Assembly (NCBI RefSeq): GCF_000943565.1
Contig: NZ_JTDW01000001.1
Span: 124,001-188,000, forward strand
Origin: Neotamlana sedimentorum
GTDB taxonomy: Bacteria; Bacteroidota; Bacteroidia; Flavobacteriales; Flavobacteriaceae
Length of the DNA stretch: 64,000 bases
Direction of reading: 5' to 3'
A program made the position numbers and the translations under genes. The notes beneath the pieces are model-generated. The model was not told the origin of the DNA and made no database searches. It saw only the letters and a program-made list of their open reading frames with translations. Shown here in pieces: positions 9,805 through 19,621 of this stretch. Position 1 is the stretch's first letter; the number at the start of each line of letters is the position of its first letter.

Positions 9805-12800
9805 ATGAACATTCAATTCAAGCGACTATTTATAGCTTTAAGTTTAATTCTTTTAAGTGCATGTGCAACCTATAAAACGCAATATAATGGTGACGTTATT
9901 TCGGGTAGCTTTAACGAGTCTGATATTGTGTATTCTTTTTACCTAATTGGTGATGCTGGAAATTCACCTATAGGCTCAAAATCTCAAGCAGTTCAAGCTT
10001 TAGAGGCTACTTTAAAAGAAGCTTCAAAGGCAAGTACAGTTTTGTTTTTAGGCGATAATATTTACCCTAAAGGCATGCCAGATAAAGATGAGAAAGGCAG
10101 AGAATTTGCAGAACATCAATTAAATGTTCAAACCGAAATAGTTAAAGATTTTAAAGGTGATGCTATTTTTATTCCCGGAAATCACGATTGGTACAGTAAC
10201 GGATTAAAGGGATTAAAACGGCAAGAAAAATATATTGAAGATAAACTTGGCAAAAATACTTTTCTACCTGAAGATGGATGCCCAATTGAAAAAGTTGAAA
10301 TTTCAGAAGATATAACACTTTTAATTGTAGATACAGAATGGTATTTAGTGAATTGGGACAAACACCCAACAATTAATGATGATTGCGATATAAAAACACG
10401 TTCTAAATTTTTAGATGAATTAGAAAGTGAAATTAAAAAGGCTCGAGGTAAAACTACAGTTTTAGCTTTACATCATCCCATGTTTAGTAATGGGCCTCAT
10501 GGTGGTAAATATTCTGTAAAACAACATTTAAAGCCCATACCTGTTTTAGGAACTTTAAAAAATATAGTGCGTAAAACAAGTGGCGGTTCTCCTGAAGATT
10601 TACAGAACAAAAGGTACAACGATTTAAAAAAGCGTGTAGTAACATTAGCTCAAGAAAACGATAAGGTAATTTTTGTATCTGGTCACGAGCACAGTTTACA
10701 ATATTTGGTTAAAGATAATTTACCACAAATAATTAGTGGAGCCGGATCAAAATCTACACCAACCCGAAACGTTGCAGACGAGTTTTCATCTAGTAACCCA
10801 GGTTATGCAAGATTAGATGTGCTTAAAAACGGGGCATCTTTCGTGCGTTTTTATTCTGCTACTAATAAGATTTTATTTCAAACTCAAGTGCATAAAAAAG
10901 ACAGATCGGATGAAGTTTTCGATTTCGATAGTAATTTCCCAGACCAAGTTTCAGCATCAATATACACGCAGGAAGAAATTGATAAATCTAAATTATACAA
11001 GTCCATTTGGGGAGAACGTTATCGCGAAGTTTATGGAACAAACGTAGAAGCACCAACCGTAAATTTAGATACACTTTTTGGCGGTTTAACACCTTTTAGA
11101 AAAGGAGGAGGGCATCAATCAAAATCACTTCATTTAAAAGATAAAAATGGGGCGCGTTACGTTATGCGTGCTTTACGTAAAAGTGCGTTAGTTTACCTGC
11201 AAGCAACGGTATTTTTAAATCAGTATATAGAAGGGCAGTTTGAAGATACTGCGCCGGCAAATTTAATTCAAGACTTTTTTACAGGGTCGCACCCATATGC
11301 TCCATTTGTCACCGCAACATTATCCGATCCTTTAGGAATTTATCATACAAACCCAGTGCTTTATTATGTGCCTAAACAAAACACTTTAGGATTGTTTAAT
11401 GAAGATTTTGGAGATGAATTATACATGATTGAAGAACATCCTTCTGATGGTCACGACGATATAAAAAGCTTCGGCTATGCAAAAGATATTGTAAGTACAG
11501 ACGATTTAAGAGAGCATTTAAGAAAAGATGAAAAATATAGCGTAGACGATATTGGATATTTAAGAGCTCGTTTATTTGATATGACTATTGGTGATTGGGA
11601 TAGGCATACCGACCAATGGCGTTGGGCAGAGTTTGAAATAAGTGATGATGAAGTAGTTTACAAAGCAGTGCCACGAGATCGTGACCAAGTATTTTCTATA
11701 ATGGGAGATGGTGCATTTATGCAATACGGTACACGTTTTATACCAGCTTTAAAATTAATGGAAGGTTTTAATGATGATATTAGAAGTGTAAAAGGCTTCA
11801 ACTTTAGCCCATTTGGGTTAGATAATATGTTGCTAAATAAAACCACAAAGCAGCAATGGAACGAACAGGTTGCTTTTATTCAAAAGCATTTAACCGATGA
11901 AGTTATCGATGAAGCTTTAAACCAGTTTCCTAAAGAGGTTCAAAATCCAGAAACCTTAGCAAGAATAAAACGTGTTTTAAAAGCTCGACTTAAAAATTTA
12001 CCAGAAATAGCCAATGCGTATTTTAAAGTACTAAATAAAACAGTGGTAATAACAGGAACCGATAAAGATGATTTTTTCGATATAGAACGTCTGCCAAATG
12101 GCGAAACAAAAGTTTCTGCCTATAGAAATATTGATGGAAAAAGAGATAAACAATTTTATGAAAAAACCTTCAATAAAAATGATAATAAAGAAATCTGGAT
12201 TTATGGGTTAGATGATAAAGATGTTTTTAATGTTTTTGGTGAAGGAAATAAATACATAAAAGTTCGATTAATAGGTGGCCAAAATAAAGATACTTATAAT
12301 ATCGAAAATGGTAAAAACCTTAAGTTTTACGATTATAAATCAAAAGAAAGTATAATTACAACAAACAAAGGAAGCAAGCATTTAACCAATGATTATAATA
12401 CCAATGTTTACGATTTTACCAAGCCTAAAAATAATACCAATCAAGTGGTGCCTTCAATTGGTTACAATCCAGACGATGGTGTAAAAATAGGAGCGGTAAA
12501 CACGTATACTACTTATGGGTTTAAACGAAGTCCGTTTACCACACAACATAGTTTTTCTGCGGCTTATTTTTTTGCAACAAGTGGTTTCGATTTAGGTTAT
12601 AATGCAGAGTTTGCTAATGTTGTAAATAAATGGAATTTAGCCGTCGATACTAGGTTTACAAGCCCTAATTATGCAATAAATTACTTTGGTTACGGTAACA
12701 GCACAATCAACCCCGAAGCAGATGAAAACGATGGATTAGACGTAGATTTAGACTATAACCGTGTGAAGTTACAAACATTAGAGTTTGCTCCAGCATTAAT

Positions 12801-13509
12801 TTGGCGTGGCGAATTAGGTGGAAGTTTTAAGCTTGGTTTATCGTACCAAAATATTGAAGTTGAAAAAACAGAAAACCGATTTATTAATTTGTATTTAAAC
12901 AATAATAACGAGGAAGTAAATGATAGCTTTTTAGGAGCCGAGGTTTCATATCATTTTAAAAATACCGACAACGAAGCTTTTCCAACAATGGGGATGGCTT
13001 TTTCTTTTAATGCCGGATATCGTAATAATTTAGATGAAGCAAAAGGATATGGATACATTATTCCAGAATTAAGTTTCGATTATAAATTAGTGCATAGTGG
13101 CCAACTTGTGTTGGCAACTAAATCGCGTGCACATTTTAATTTAGGTGATAACTTCGAGTTTTATCAAGCTGCAAATATTGGAGCTAAAACAGGTTTGCGT
13201 GGTTATAGAAACGAGCGCTTTTCTGGGAAAACAGCATTTTCACAAAGTTCCGATTTACGCCTGAATTTCAATAAATTTAGAACCGGAATATTACCATTAA
13301 GTATTGGTGTTTTTGGTGGTTTTGATGTTGGAAGAGTTTGGGTAGATAACGATTTTGTTTCAACTGTCGCGTACAATTCTAACACTTGGAATACTTCAAT
13401 TGGAGGTGGTGTGTTTGCTAATTTTTCCGATTTAACAACGCTAAATGTTTCTGCATTTAATAGCGACGATGGTTTACGTTTTGCTTTTGCTTTAGGTTTT
13501 GGATTTTAA
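9805..13509 (+). CDS. Lipoprotein: metallophosphatase, kinase-like segment and outer-membrane barrel
   Basis: 1234 residues. A lipobox LSAC puts the lipidated Cys at 20. Residues 40-350 are a calcineurin-like phosphoesterase with motifs GDAG (49), GDN (83), GNHD (125), HHP (223) and GHEHS (293), all metal ligands present. Residues about 440-635 look like an atypical protein/lipid-kinase fold: a possible nucleotide lysine at R455-K459 (YVMRALRK), the loop GDWDRHTDQW (596-605) and PRDRDQVF (623-630). The last 350 residues are beta-rich, resemble surface-antigen/Omp85 barrels and end in Phe. The metallophosphatase-plus-barrel layout is familiar in Flavobacteria; the kinase-like call is my inference. 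It is likely an outer-membrane protein. Confidence 0.8.
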   Translation: MNIQFKRLFIALSLILLSACATYKTQYNGDVISGSFNESDIVYSFYLIGDAGNSPIGSKSQAVQALEATLKEASKASTVLFLGDNIYPKGMPDKDEKGREFAEHQLNVQTEIVKDFKGDAIFIPGNHDWYSNGLKGLKRQEKYIEDKLGKNTFLPEDGCPIEKVEISEDITLLIVDTEWYLVNWDKHPTINDDCDIKTRSKFLDELESEIKKARGKTTVLALHHPMFSNGPHGGKYSVKQHLKPIPVLGTLKNIVRKTSGGSPEDLQNKRYNDLKKRVVTLAQENDKVIFVSGHEHSLQYLVKDNLPQIISGAGSKSTPTRNVADEFSSSNPGYARLDVLKNGASFVRFYSATNKILFQTQVHKKDRSDEVFDFDSNFPDQVSASIYTQEEIDKSKLYKSIWGERYREVYGTNVEAPTVNLDTLFGGLTPFRKGGGHQSKSLHLKDKNGARYVMRALRKSALVYLQATVFLNQYIEGQFEDTAPANLIQDFFTGSHPYAPFVTATLSDPLGIYHTNPVLYYVPKQNTLGLFNEDFGDELYMIEEHPSDGHDDIKSFGYAKDIVSTDDLREHLRKDEKYSVDDIGYLRARLFDMTIGDWDRHTDQWRWAEFEISDDEVVYKAVPRDRDQVFSIMGDGAFMQYGTRFIPALKLMEGFNDDIRSVKGFNFSPFGLDNMLLNKTTKQQWNEQVAFIQKHLTDEVIDEALNQFPKEVQNPETLARIKRVLKARLKNLPEIANAYFKVLNKTVVITGTDKDDFFDIERLPNGETKVSAYRNIDGKRDKQFYEKTFNKNDNKEIWIYGLDDKDVFNVFGEGNKYIKVRLIGGQNKDTYNIENGKNLKFYDYKSKESIITTNKGSKHLTNDYNTNVYDFTKPKNNTNQVVPSIGYNPDDGVKIGAVNTYTTYGFKRSPFTTQHSFSAAYFFATSGFDLGYNAEFANVVNKWNLAVDTRFTSPNYAINYFGYGNSTINPEADENDGLDVDLDYNRVKLQTLEFAPALIWRGELGGSFKLGLSYQNIEVEKTENRFINLYLNNNNEEVNDSFLGAEVSYHFKNTDNEAFPTMGMAFSFNAGYRNNLDEAKGYGYIIPELSFDYKLVHSGQLVLATKSRAHFNLGDNFEFYQAANIGAKTGLRGYRNERFSGKTAFSQSSDLRLNFNKFRTGILPLSIGVFGGFDVGRVWVDNDFVSTVAYNSNTWNTSIGGGVFANFSDLTTLNVSAFNSDDGLRFAFALGFGF

Positions 13510-13579
13510 CAATAAAACACATTTTTTCAGCATGTAATTTATGATGTTTATTTTCGTCTAAATAGAAAAATAACTTATT

Positions 13580-13891
13580 ATGAAAAGTAGTTTTAACAAC
13601 CTTATAAATTCTGAAAAAGTAGTACTTGTCGATTTTTTTGGTACTTGGTGTGGGCCATGTCAAGCCCTTATGCCAATTTTAAAAGATGTTAAAGATGAGG
13701 TAGGAGATGATGTGAAAATCGTAAAAATAGACATTGATAAAAACAACGAACTTGCCGTAAATTATCAGGTGAGAAGTGTGCCAACCATGATTTTATTTGT
13801 AGATGGAAAACCGCGTTGGAGGCAATCTGGAGTGCTTCAAAAAAACGAAATACTTAACGTTTTAGATGTTCAGGCATCTGTAAAAGTTTAA
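13580..13891 (+). CDS. Thioredoxin-family protein
   Basis: 103 residues, normal thioredoxin size. The active site WCGPC has C24 and C27, and the cis-Pro segment RSVPT is at about 72-76. There is no signal peptide, so it acts in the cytoplasm as a disulfide reductant. The gene lies 70 bp after the large metallophosphatase lipoprotein. It overlaps the convergent gene on the minus strand by 4 bp at the stops. Substrate unknown; whether it is the main housekeeping thioredoxin cannot be told from this window. Confidence 0.92.
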   Translation: MKSSFNNLINSEKVVLVDFFGTWCGPCQALMPILKDVKDEVGDDVKIVKIDIDKNNELAVNYQVRSVPTMILFVDGKPRWRQSGVLQKNEILNVLDVQASVKV

Positions 13892-14721
13892 TCGATTTTA
13901 ATAGTATAAAGTCGACCACCGGTGTCACCATTTTTTTCATCGGTCAATAATAGGGTATTGTTATTTTTATAGCAGATACCCTCTTTTTGTGTTATGGAAT
14001 TAAATCCAATGGTTTGGTGTTTACCATTAAAAAAATTATCACTGGTAAAGTTGCTAAATAAGTGAATTTTATGTTGGGTTAAAATAGCAATTTCTTTACC
14101 ATCGTCACGAATATCGGCAGCAGTAACCCAATCGTAATCATTGTCTCCAAAATTATAATTGCCAATTAATTTAGCCTTTTGTTTACCGCTTTTGGCAGGG
14201 AGTTTATATACTTTAGTTTTACCATGTTCGTTATTTACACGTGTTTTGGTAAATAAATAGAAGTTATTATTAAAGTAAAAAAAAGCTTCACAATCAAAAT
14301 ACAACTCGCTTTTTTTGGGTGAATAATCGTCTTGGTCTTCGTAAGTAAAAGAAATAGTTTCTATATCAATTTTGTCATCAGAATCTAAATTTGATGCATT
14401 TACTTTTAATATTTTTAAATGCTTACGGTCGCTGCCATTATTACCAAAATCACCTATGTAAATATTGCCTTTTTTATCTGATGTAATGTCTTCCCAATCA
14501 TGGTTTTTTGCATCAATTTTTAATTTCTTTTCAATATCTCCTTCTTCATTAACTAAAAATAAATGCGATTTGTTTCCACTATCGTTAAGCATCCAAATAC
14601 CATTGTTTTCAATAGTTGTTTCGTTACCAGAAACTTCATTTAAATCTTTTGGTAAATCTACACTTTGGTCTTGGCAGTTTGCCACCAAAACAAATAGAAA
14701 TAAGTAAGCGTGTTTAAGCAT
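13888..14721 (-). CDS. Secreted beta-propeller-like lipoprotein, unknown function
   Basis: 277 residues. A hydrophobic N-terminus ends with VANC (C16), a weak lipobox, so it is probably a lipoprotein. The remainder has repeated strands of the type DWEDITSDKKGNIYIGDFGNN and DYDWVTAADI, resembling six-bladed NHL/SdiA-regulated propellers. No catalytic site is evident. It is convergent with the thioredoxin gene and divergent from the flavoprotein gene. Function unknown. Confidence 0.65.
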   Translation of the reverse strand: MLKHAYLFLFVLVANCQDQSVDLPKDLNEVSGNETTIENNGIWMLNDSGNKSHLFLVNEEGDIEKKLKIDAKNHDWEDITSDKKGNIYIGDFGNNGSDRKHLKILKVNASNLDSDDKIDIETISFTYEDQDDYSPKKSELYFDCEAFFYFNNNFYLFTKTRVNNEHGKTKVYKLPAKSGKQKAKLIGNYNFGDNDYDWVTAADIRDDGKEIAILTQHKIHLFSNFTSDNFFNGKHQTIGFNSITQKEGICYKNNNTLLLTDEKNGDTGGRLYTIKID

Positions 14722-14765
14722 AAAACAAGTTTTAAATGCTAAATTTACAGTGTTTTTTTAACTCT

Positions 14766-15974
14766 ATGAATACATTTAACGTTATTATAATAGGTGGTGG
14801 TGCCGCTGGTTTTTTTACTGCAATTAATATTGCTAAGCAAAATCCAGATTTAAAAGTTGCTGTTTTAGAAAAGGCTAAAACGGGATTGCAAAAGGTGAAA
14901 ATTTCTGGAGGTGGACGTTGTAATGTTACGCATGCAGAATTTATTCCGCAGGAATTAGTAACTAATTATCCTAGAGGAGAAAAGGAGTTACTTGGACCGT
15001 TTCATCAGTTCATGACGGGCGATACTATGGCGTGGTTTGAGGAACGCGGTGTTGCGTTAAAAATTGAAGAGGATGGACGTATGTTTCCAGAATCAAATTC
15101 GTCTCAAACTATAATAGATTGCTTTTTAAAAGAAGCTGAAAAATATAAGGTTGAGGTTATTTATAGTTCGGGCGTATTAAATGTTGAGAAACAGGATAGT
15201 GCTTGGGTGTTACAAACAAAAACTGAAGCATTTTATGCAGAAAAGATAGTAGTTGCTACGGGTAGTAGCGTAAAAATGTGGGATATTTTAAAAACCTTAA
15301 ATCATACTATTATAAATCCTGTGCCGTCATTGTTTACTTTTAATGTTACCGATAAACGTATAAAAAACATACCTGGGGTTGTGGTACAAAATGTTACAGT
15401 TAAAGTATTAAATACAAATTTAGAATCTACTGGGCCACTTTTGGTAACACATGTTGGTTTTAGTGCGCCTTCAATTTTAAAATTATCTGCTTTTGGCGCT
15501 GTTGAACTCGCCGAAATGAACTACTATTTTGATATTGAAATTAATTTTATTCAGCAAGAATTTAATCAATGTCTAGATGCGTTAAAGCAATTAAAACAGG
15601 AGTTAGCAAAAAAAACGGTGTTTAAATTTGCTCAGTTTGGTATTCCAAAGCGTTTGTGGCAAAAATTAGTTTTAGCTTCAAAAATTGAAGAAAGTAAAAC
15701 TTGGGCAGATATTAATAAAACTCAACTAGAAAATTTAGCGATACAACTTACAAAAGCAGTGTTTCAAGTAAAAGGAAAAAGCACTTTTAAAGATGAGTTT
15801 GTAACTGCTGGTGGTGTAGATTTAAAAGAGGTAAACTTTAAAACTTTTGAAAGTAAGCTTCATAAAAATCTGTTTTTTGCCGGCGAAGTTTTAAATATTG
15901 ATGCCATAACAGGAGGTTTTAACTTCCAAAATGCTTGGACTAGTGGTTTTATTGTGGCTAGAAGTATAATTTAA
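14766..15974 (+). CDS. HI0933/YhiN-family FAD oxidoreductase
   Basis: 402 residues from ATG 14766. The upstream in-frame ATG 14736 would add ten residues (MLNLQCFFNS) before the conserved dinucleotide fold, so the second Met is preferred. The FAD-binding GGGAAGFFTA is at the N-terminus, SGGGRCNVTH follows, and the C-terminal AGEVLNIDAITGGFNFQ closes the flavin site. These are the three signatures of the HI0933 (BaiN/YhiN) family. Physiological substrates are poorly known. It is monocistronic and soluble. Confidence 0.85.
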   Translation: MNTFNVIIIGGGAAGFFTAINIAKQNPDLKVAVLEKAKTGLQKVKISGGGRCNVTHAEFIPQELVTNYPRGEKELLGPFHQFMTGDTMAWFEERGVALKIEEDGRMFPESNSSQTIIDCFLKEAEKYKVEVIYSSGVLNVEKQDSAWVLQTKTEAFYAEKIVVATGSSVKMWDILKTLNHTIINPVPSLFTFNVTDKRIKNIPGVVVQNVTVKVLNTNLESTGPLLVTHVGFSAPSILKLSAFGAVELAEMNYYFDIEINFIQQEFNQCLDALKQLKQELAKKTVFKFAQFGIPKRLWQKLVLASKIEESKTWADINKTQLENLAIQLTKAVFQVKGKSTFKDEFVTAGGVDLKEVNFKTFESKLHKNLFFAGEVLNIDAITGGFNFQNAWTSGFIVARSII

Positions 15975-16013
15975 TAATCACGAGGCTTTAATTAATTAAA
16001 TAAAGAGTATAAG

Positions 16014-16047
16014 TGTCCCCTCTAAAAAGAGGGGATTCAGGGGTGTG
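16014..16047. repeat. Short palindromic intergenic repeat
   Basis: CCCCTCT (16017-16023) pairs with AGAGGGG (16028-16034) around AAAA, followed by a single-stranded tail ATTCAGGGGTGTG. It sits between convergent genes. I recall similar GC-rich elements in flavobacterial intergenic regions, so I call it a dispersed repeat rather than a terminator, as no T-tract follows. Only one copy is in this window. Confidence 0.55.
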
Positions 16048-16064
16048 TAAATTCTCGGTTTTAA

Positions 16065-16841
16065 TTAAGTTTTCCCCAAAGCATATAACAAATCAGAATG
16101 TAAAAATTTGTAATCCAAAGTTTTAATAAGTTTTTCAGGACTTATTTTTTTGTACTGTAGAGGTTGCGAATCATTAAAAACAGGAATCGGTTTTCCTAAG
16201 CTTTTTCTAGCTTGAATGTAAAATGTTTTTCTTGTTGGGTGATGGTTGGCACAAGCATTAAATGTTTCTCCAAAAACATCAAATTCTATTATTTTAGAAA
16301 TAATCGCAATACAATCATCGCGTTGAATCATGTTTACAAAACCGTTGGGCTGCGGTATTTCTTTGTCTTTAAACCAATTCCCAGGTTGGCGTTGTCCACC
16401 AAATAAGCCAGCAAACCTAATAATTGTGGTTTTAAAAGTTGTGTTATTTCTAAATAAAGCTTCAACTTGTGTAAGTAAGGAATCTATAGTTTCATCGGTT
16501 TCTGTGTAAGTTTTATTGCCTCGTGGGTAAACCGATGTGGAACTAATAAAAATCACTTTTTTTACAGAAGACGTTTCAATAGTCTGAACCAAATTTTGGT
16601 ATGCTTCAAACCGTTTTGATGTTATCATGATAAGTAAAACATCAGTATTTAAAAAATCTTCAAAATCTGGGTTTTCCTCAATGTTTACAATATAGGGAGT
16701 TATGCCTTCAGCTTTAAAATCGTTAACTTTTTCTAAAGAAGTTGTCGAGCCTTTAATGTTGTAACCTTTAGCTATAAAGTGTTTTGCTAAAGGAAAACCT
16801 AACCAACCACAACCTAAAATGCTATATGTTTTTGTACCCAT
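16065..16841 (-). CDS. NAD(P)-dependent epimerase/SDR-like protein
   Basis: 258 residues. The dinucleotide-binding loop is LGCGWLGFPLA (9-19). Later segments KKVIFISSTSVYP and IIRFAGLFGG match extended SDR proteins of the YeeZ type. The Tyr of the classical YxxxK pair is not obvious, so catalysis may differ from standard epimerases. It has no signal and is cytoplasmic. It stands alone between convergent and divergent genes, so context does not reveal a substrate. Confidence 0.75.
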   Translation of the reverse strand: MGTKTYSILGCGWLGFPLAKHFIAKGYNIKGSTTSLEKVNDFKAEGITPYIVNIEENPDFEDFLNTDVLLIMITSKRFEAYQNLVQTIETSSVKKVIFISSTSVYPRGNKTYTETDETIDSLLTQVEALFRNNTTFKTTIIRFAGLFGGQRQPGNWFKDKEIPQPNGFVNMIQRDDCIAIISKIIEFDVFGETFNACANHHPTRKTFYIQARKSLGKPIPVFNDSQPLQYKKISPEKLIKTLDYKFLHSDLLYALGKT

Positions 16842-16909
16842 GCTTTTCTGTAAAAATACGGATAGTTTAATAATTTAAGTTTTATATTGTAAACATAATT
16901 TAGCCTAAA

Positions 16910-17440
16910 ATGAAAACTTTTATAGCACTACTGCGAGGTATAAACGTAAGCGGAAAAAATAAAATTCCGATGGCAGATTTGCGTGTATTACTAACAGAAT
17001 CTGGTTTACAAAATGTACAAACCTATATACAAAGTGGAAATGTGGTTTTTGAATCTTCAGAAGAAAATAATAATATTTTAGAAACTTTAATTAATCAAGC
17101 TATTGCCAAAAAGTTTAAGTTTAATGTACCTATTTTAGTGCTTACTCCAAAGGAATTAAGTGTAATTTTTAATAACAGCCCATTTCCGCAAGAGCAAAAA
17201 GAAAACAGCTATTTTACATTTTTATTTCAAGCTCCTAATAATAGCTTGATTGAAGAAGTTTCAGAATTAAATTACCCAAACGAAAGTTTTAAAATAACTC
17301 CTAATTGCGTTTACTTTTACTCGTCTATTGGTTATGGTAGAGCAAAGTGCAATAATAATTTTTTTGAGCGTAAATTACAGGTTACAGCTACAGTCAGAAA
17401 TTACAAAACGACCTTAAAATTAATGGACTTATCAAATTAA
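16910..17440 (+). CDS. DUF1697 family protein
   Basis: 176 residues beginning with the family signature FIALLRGINVSGKNKIPM and containing YIQSGNVVFES. The domain is widespread and uncharacterised. No catalytic residues can be assigned. A terminator-like hairpin follows at 17447-17473, which separates it from the mevalonate genes. Confidence 0.88.
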   Translation: MKTFIALLRGINVSGKNKIPMADLRVLLTESGLQNVQTYIQSGNVVFESSEENNNILETLINQAIAKKFKFNVPILVLTPKELSVIFNNSPFPQEQKENSYFTFLFQAPNNSLIEEVSELNYPNESFKITPNCVYFYSSIGYGRAKCNNNFFERKLQVTATVRNYKTTLKLMDLSN

Positions 17441-17446
17441 AAAACT

Positions 17447-17473
17447 ATTGCTTATTTTTGCAAGCAATTTTTT
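17447..17473 (+). terminator. Rho-independent terminator after DUF1697 gene
   Basis: ATTGCTT (17447-17453) pairs with AAGCAAT (17462-17468), loop of eight bases, followed by a run of T. It lies 6 bp after the stop of the DUF1697 gene. Confidence 0.65.
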
Positions 17474-17520
17474 CTGTAAAGAGTCCGTTTCGTGGTAGTT
17501 GCACTCATAATTTTTATTGA

Positions 17521-18609
17521 ATGATAGTAGAAGAATTTATAACAAAATCTTACCCAAAAACCATTGAAGAAGGTAAAGTAGCTTGGGAATCGCCAAGTAA
17601 CATTGCTTTGGTTAAATATTGGGGTAAAAAAGAACACCAAATACCAGCAAATCCCTCCATAAGTTTTACACTTAGTAAGTGCAAAACCATAACTGTTTTA
17701 GAGTTTTCTGAAAAAGAAAATAAAACCGATTTTTCGTTTGATGTGTTTTTAAATAATGAGAAAAAAGACGATTTCAAACCAAAAATAGAAACGTTTTTTA
17801 AACGGGTTGAAGCGTATTTACCGTTTTTAAAAAACTATCATTTTGTTATAAAAACCGAAAATACATTTCCACATAGTTCGGGCATTGCGTCATCGGCATC
17901 AGGAATGAGCGCTTTAGCTTTGTGTTTAACCAGTGTAGATAGAATGCTGAGCAAAAACCATGAGCATCTAAATAAGTCTTTTTTTAATAAAAAGGCGTCG
18001 TTTTTAGCGCGTTTGGGTTCTGGTAGCGCTTGCCGAAGTATTGAAGGTAGTTTGGTAACATGGGGAACACACCAAGCTTTTGCAGAAAGTTCCGATTTAT
18101 ACGGTGTTAAATACCCGTTTGAAGTTCATGAAAACTTTAAAAACTACCATGATACTATTTTGTTGGTAGATAAAGGCGAAAAACAAGTTAGTAGCACAGT
18201 TGGGCACGGTTTAATGCATAACCACCCATTTGCCGAAGAGCGCTTTAAGCAGGCACATAAAAATTTAAACGATTTGATAGCTGTTTTTAAGTCAGGCGAT
18301 TTAGATGCATTTATAAAAATTGTAGAAAGTGAAGCTTTAACCCTTCATGCTATGATGATGACTAGCATGCCGTATTTTATTTTAATGAAACCTAATACAT
18401 TACAAGTAATAAATAAAATATGGGCGTATCGTGAGAAAACAGATTCTAAAGTGTGTTTTACTTTAGATGCTGGGGCGAATGTGCATATGCTTTATCCAGA
18501 AAATGAAGCTAAAAATATTAATCAATTTATTAACAATGAGTTGGTTGAGCATTGTCAAAATGGTCAATATATTAATGACAAAATAGGATTGGGAGCAAAA
18601 TTGTTGTAA
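17521..18609 (+). CDS. mvaD: Diphosphomevalonate decarboxylase
   Basis: 362 residues. The N-terminal SPSNIALVKYWGKK and the GHMP-kinase ATP loop PHSSGIASSASGMSALAL (about 118-135) are diagnostic, as are SGSACRSIEG and the catalytic-Asp segment LDAGANVHMLYP. It converts mevalonate-5-diphosphate to isopentenyl diphosphate with ATP in the cytoplasm. It is the first gene of a plus-strand set with mevalonate kinase 28 bp downstream and a UbiA prenyltransferase after that. Phosphomevalonate kinase is not in the window. Confidence 0.95.
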   Translation: MIVEEFITKSYPKTIEEGKVAWESPSNIALVKYWGKKEHQIPANPSISFTLSKCKTITVLEFSEKENKTDFSFDVFLNNEKKDDFKPKIETFFKRVEAYLPFLKNYHFVIKTENTFPHSSGIASSASGMSALALCLTSVDRMLSKNHEHLNKSFFNKKASFLARLGSGSACRSIEGSLVTWGTHQAFAESSDLYGVKYPFEVHENFKNYHDTILLVDKGEKQVSSTVGHGLMHNHPFAEERFKQAHKNLNDLIAVFKSGDLDAFIKIVESEALTLHAMMMTSMPYFILMKPNTLQVINKIWAYREKTDSKVCFTLDAGANVHMLYPENEAKNINQFINNELVEHCQNGQYINDKIGLGAKLL

Positions 18610-18637
18610 TTTTGCTAAACTATTTAAGCTTCAAATC

Positions 18638-19564
18638 ATGAAAGGACCATTATTTTATTCTAAAATTTTACTTTTTGGTGAATACGGAATTATTAAAGAT
18701 TCCAAAGGTTTATCTATACCATATAATTTTTATAATGGTGCTTTAAAAAAGAGCGAAAACCCAAGTGAAACGGCAATAAAATCGAACGAAAGCTTAAAAA
18801 AATACGTAGATTATTTAGCAGCAATAAATCCAGAATTAGTTGTTTTTGATATTGAAACACTAAAATCTGATGTTGCAGATGGCATGTATTTCGATTCTTC
18901 AATTCCTCAAGGGTATGGTGTTGGTAGTAGCGGAGCGCTAGTAGCTGCGATTTACGATAAATACGCTAAAAATAAAATAACAGTTCTTGAAAATTTAACC
19001 AGAGAAAAATTATTAGAATTAAAAGCGATTTTCTCTGAAATGGAATCGTTTTTTCACGGAAAATCGTCTGGTCTCGATCCTTTAAATAGTTATTTAAGCA
19101 TTCCTATTCTTATAAATTCTAAAGATAATATTGAAGCAACCGGTATTCCTGCACAACAAAATGGTAAAGGTGCTGTGTTTTTAATAGATAGTGGTATCGT
19201 TGGCGAAACAGCGCCAATGGTTAGTATTTTTATGGAAAATATGAAGCAAGAAGGTTTCCGTAATATGCTTAAAGATAAATTTATAAAACATACCGATGCT
19301 TGTGTTGAAGATTTTTTAAGCGGAAACATAAAATCGTTATTCAGCAATACTAAACAGCTATCAAAAGTGGTGTTAAACCATTTTAAACCAATGATTCCTA
19401 AGCAATTTCATGAGCTTTGGAAAAAAGGTTTAGATACCAACGAGTATTACTTAAAACTTTGTGGTTCTGGCGGTGGTGGCTATATATTAGGGTTTACCGA
19501 AGATATAGAAAAAGCAAAACAATCTTTATCAAATTATAAACTAGAAGTCGTTTATAATTTTTAA
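18638..19564 (+). CDS. mvk: Mevalonate kinase (GHMP family)
   Basis: 308 residues. The N-terminal strand KILLFGEYGIIKDSKGLSIP, the phosphate loop QGYGVGSSGALVAA near 90-103, FHGKSSGLDPL and the C-terminal LCGSGGGGYILGF are GHMP-kinase motifs 1-3. Adjacency to mvaD supports phosphorylation of mevalonate; another GHMP sugar kinase role is less likely. It is cytoplasmic and probably cotranscribed with mvaD. Confidence 0.87.
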   Translation: MKGPLFYSKILLFGEYGIIKDSKGLSIPYNFYNGALKKSENPSETAIKSNESLKKYVDYLAAINPELVVFDIETLKSDVADGMYFDSSIPQGYGVGSSGALVAAIYDKYAKNKITVLENLTREKLLELKAIFSEMESFFHGKSSGLDPLNSYLSIPILINSKDNIEATGIPAQQNGKGAVFLIDSGIVGETAPMVSIFMENMKQEGFRNMLKDKFIKHTDACVEDFLSGNIKSLFSNTKQLSKVVLNHFKPMIPKQFHELWKKGLDTNEYYLKLCGSGGGGYILGFTEDIEKAKQSLSNYKLEVVYNF

Positions 19565-19575
19565 TTAAATTTTCT

Positions 19576-19601
19576 GTCACCCTGAGCGTAGTCGAAGGGT
19601 C
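19576..19601. repeat. GTCACCCTGAGC-type palindromic repeat
   Basis: An imperfect palindrome between mvk and the UbiA gene: GTCACCCTGAGCG followed by TAGTCGAAGGGTC. I recall closely similar sequences scattered in many Bacteroidota genomes. Only one copy is in the window. It may form a small hairpin in the mRNA. Confidence 0.6.
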
Positions 19602-19621
19602 AAAACATTTTTAACTTCTTT

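Noticed and set aside
17453-17460. TATTTTTG as an mvaD promoter
   Set aside because: It falls in the stem-loop of the DUF1697 terminator and has no -33 element; it may be accidental.
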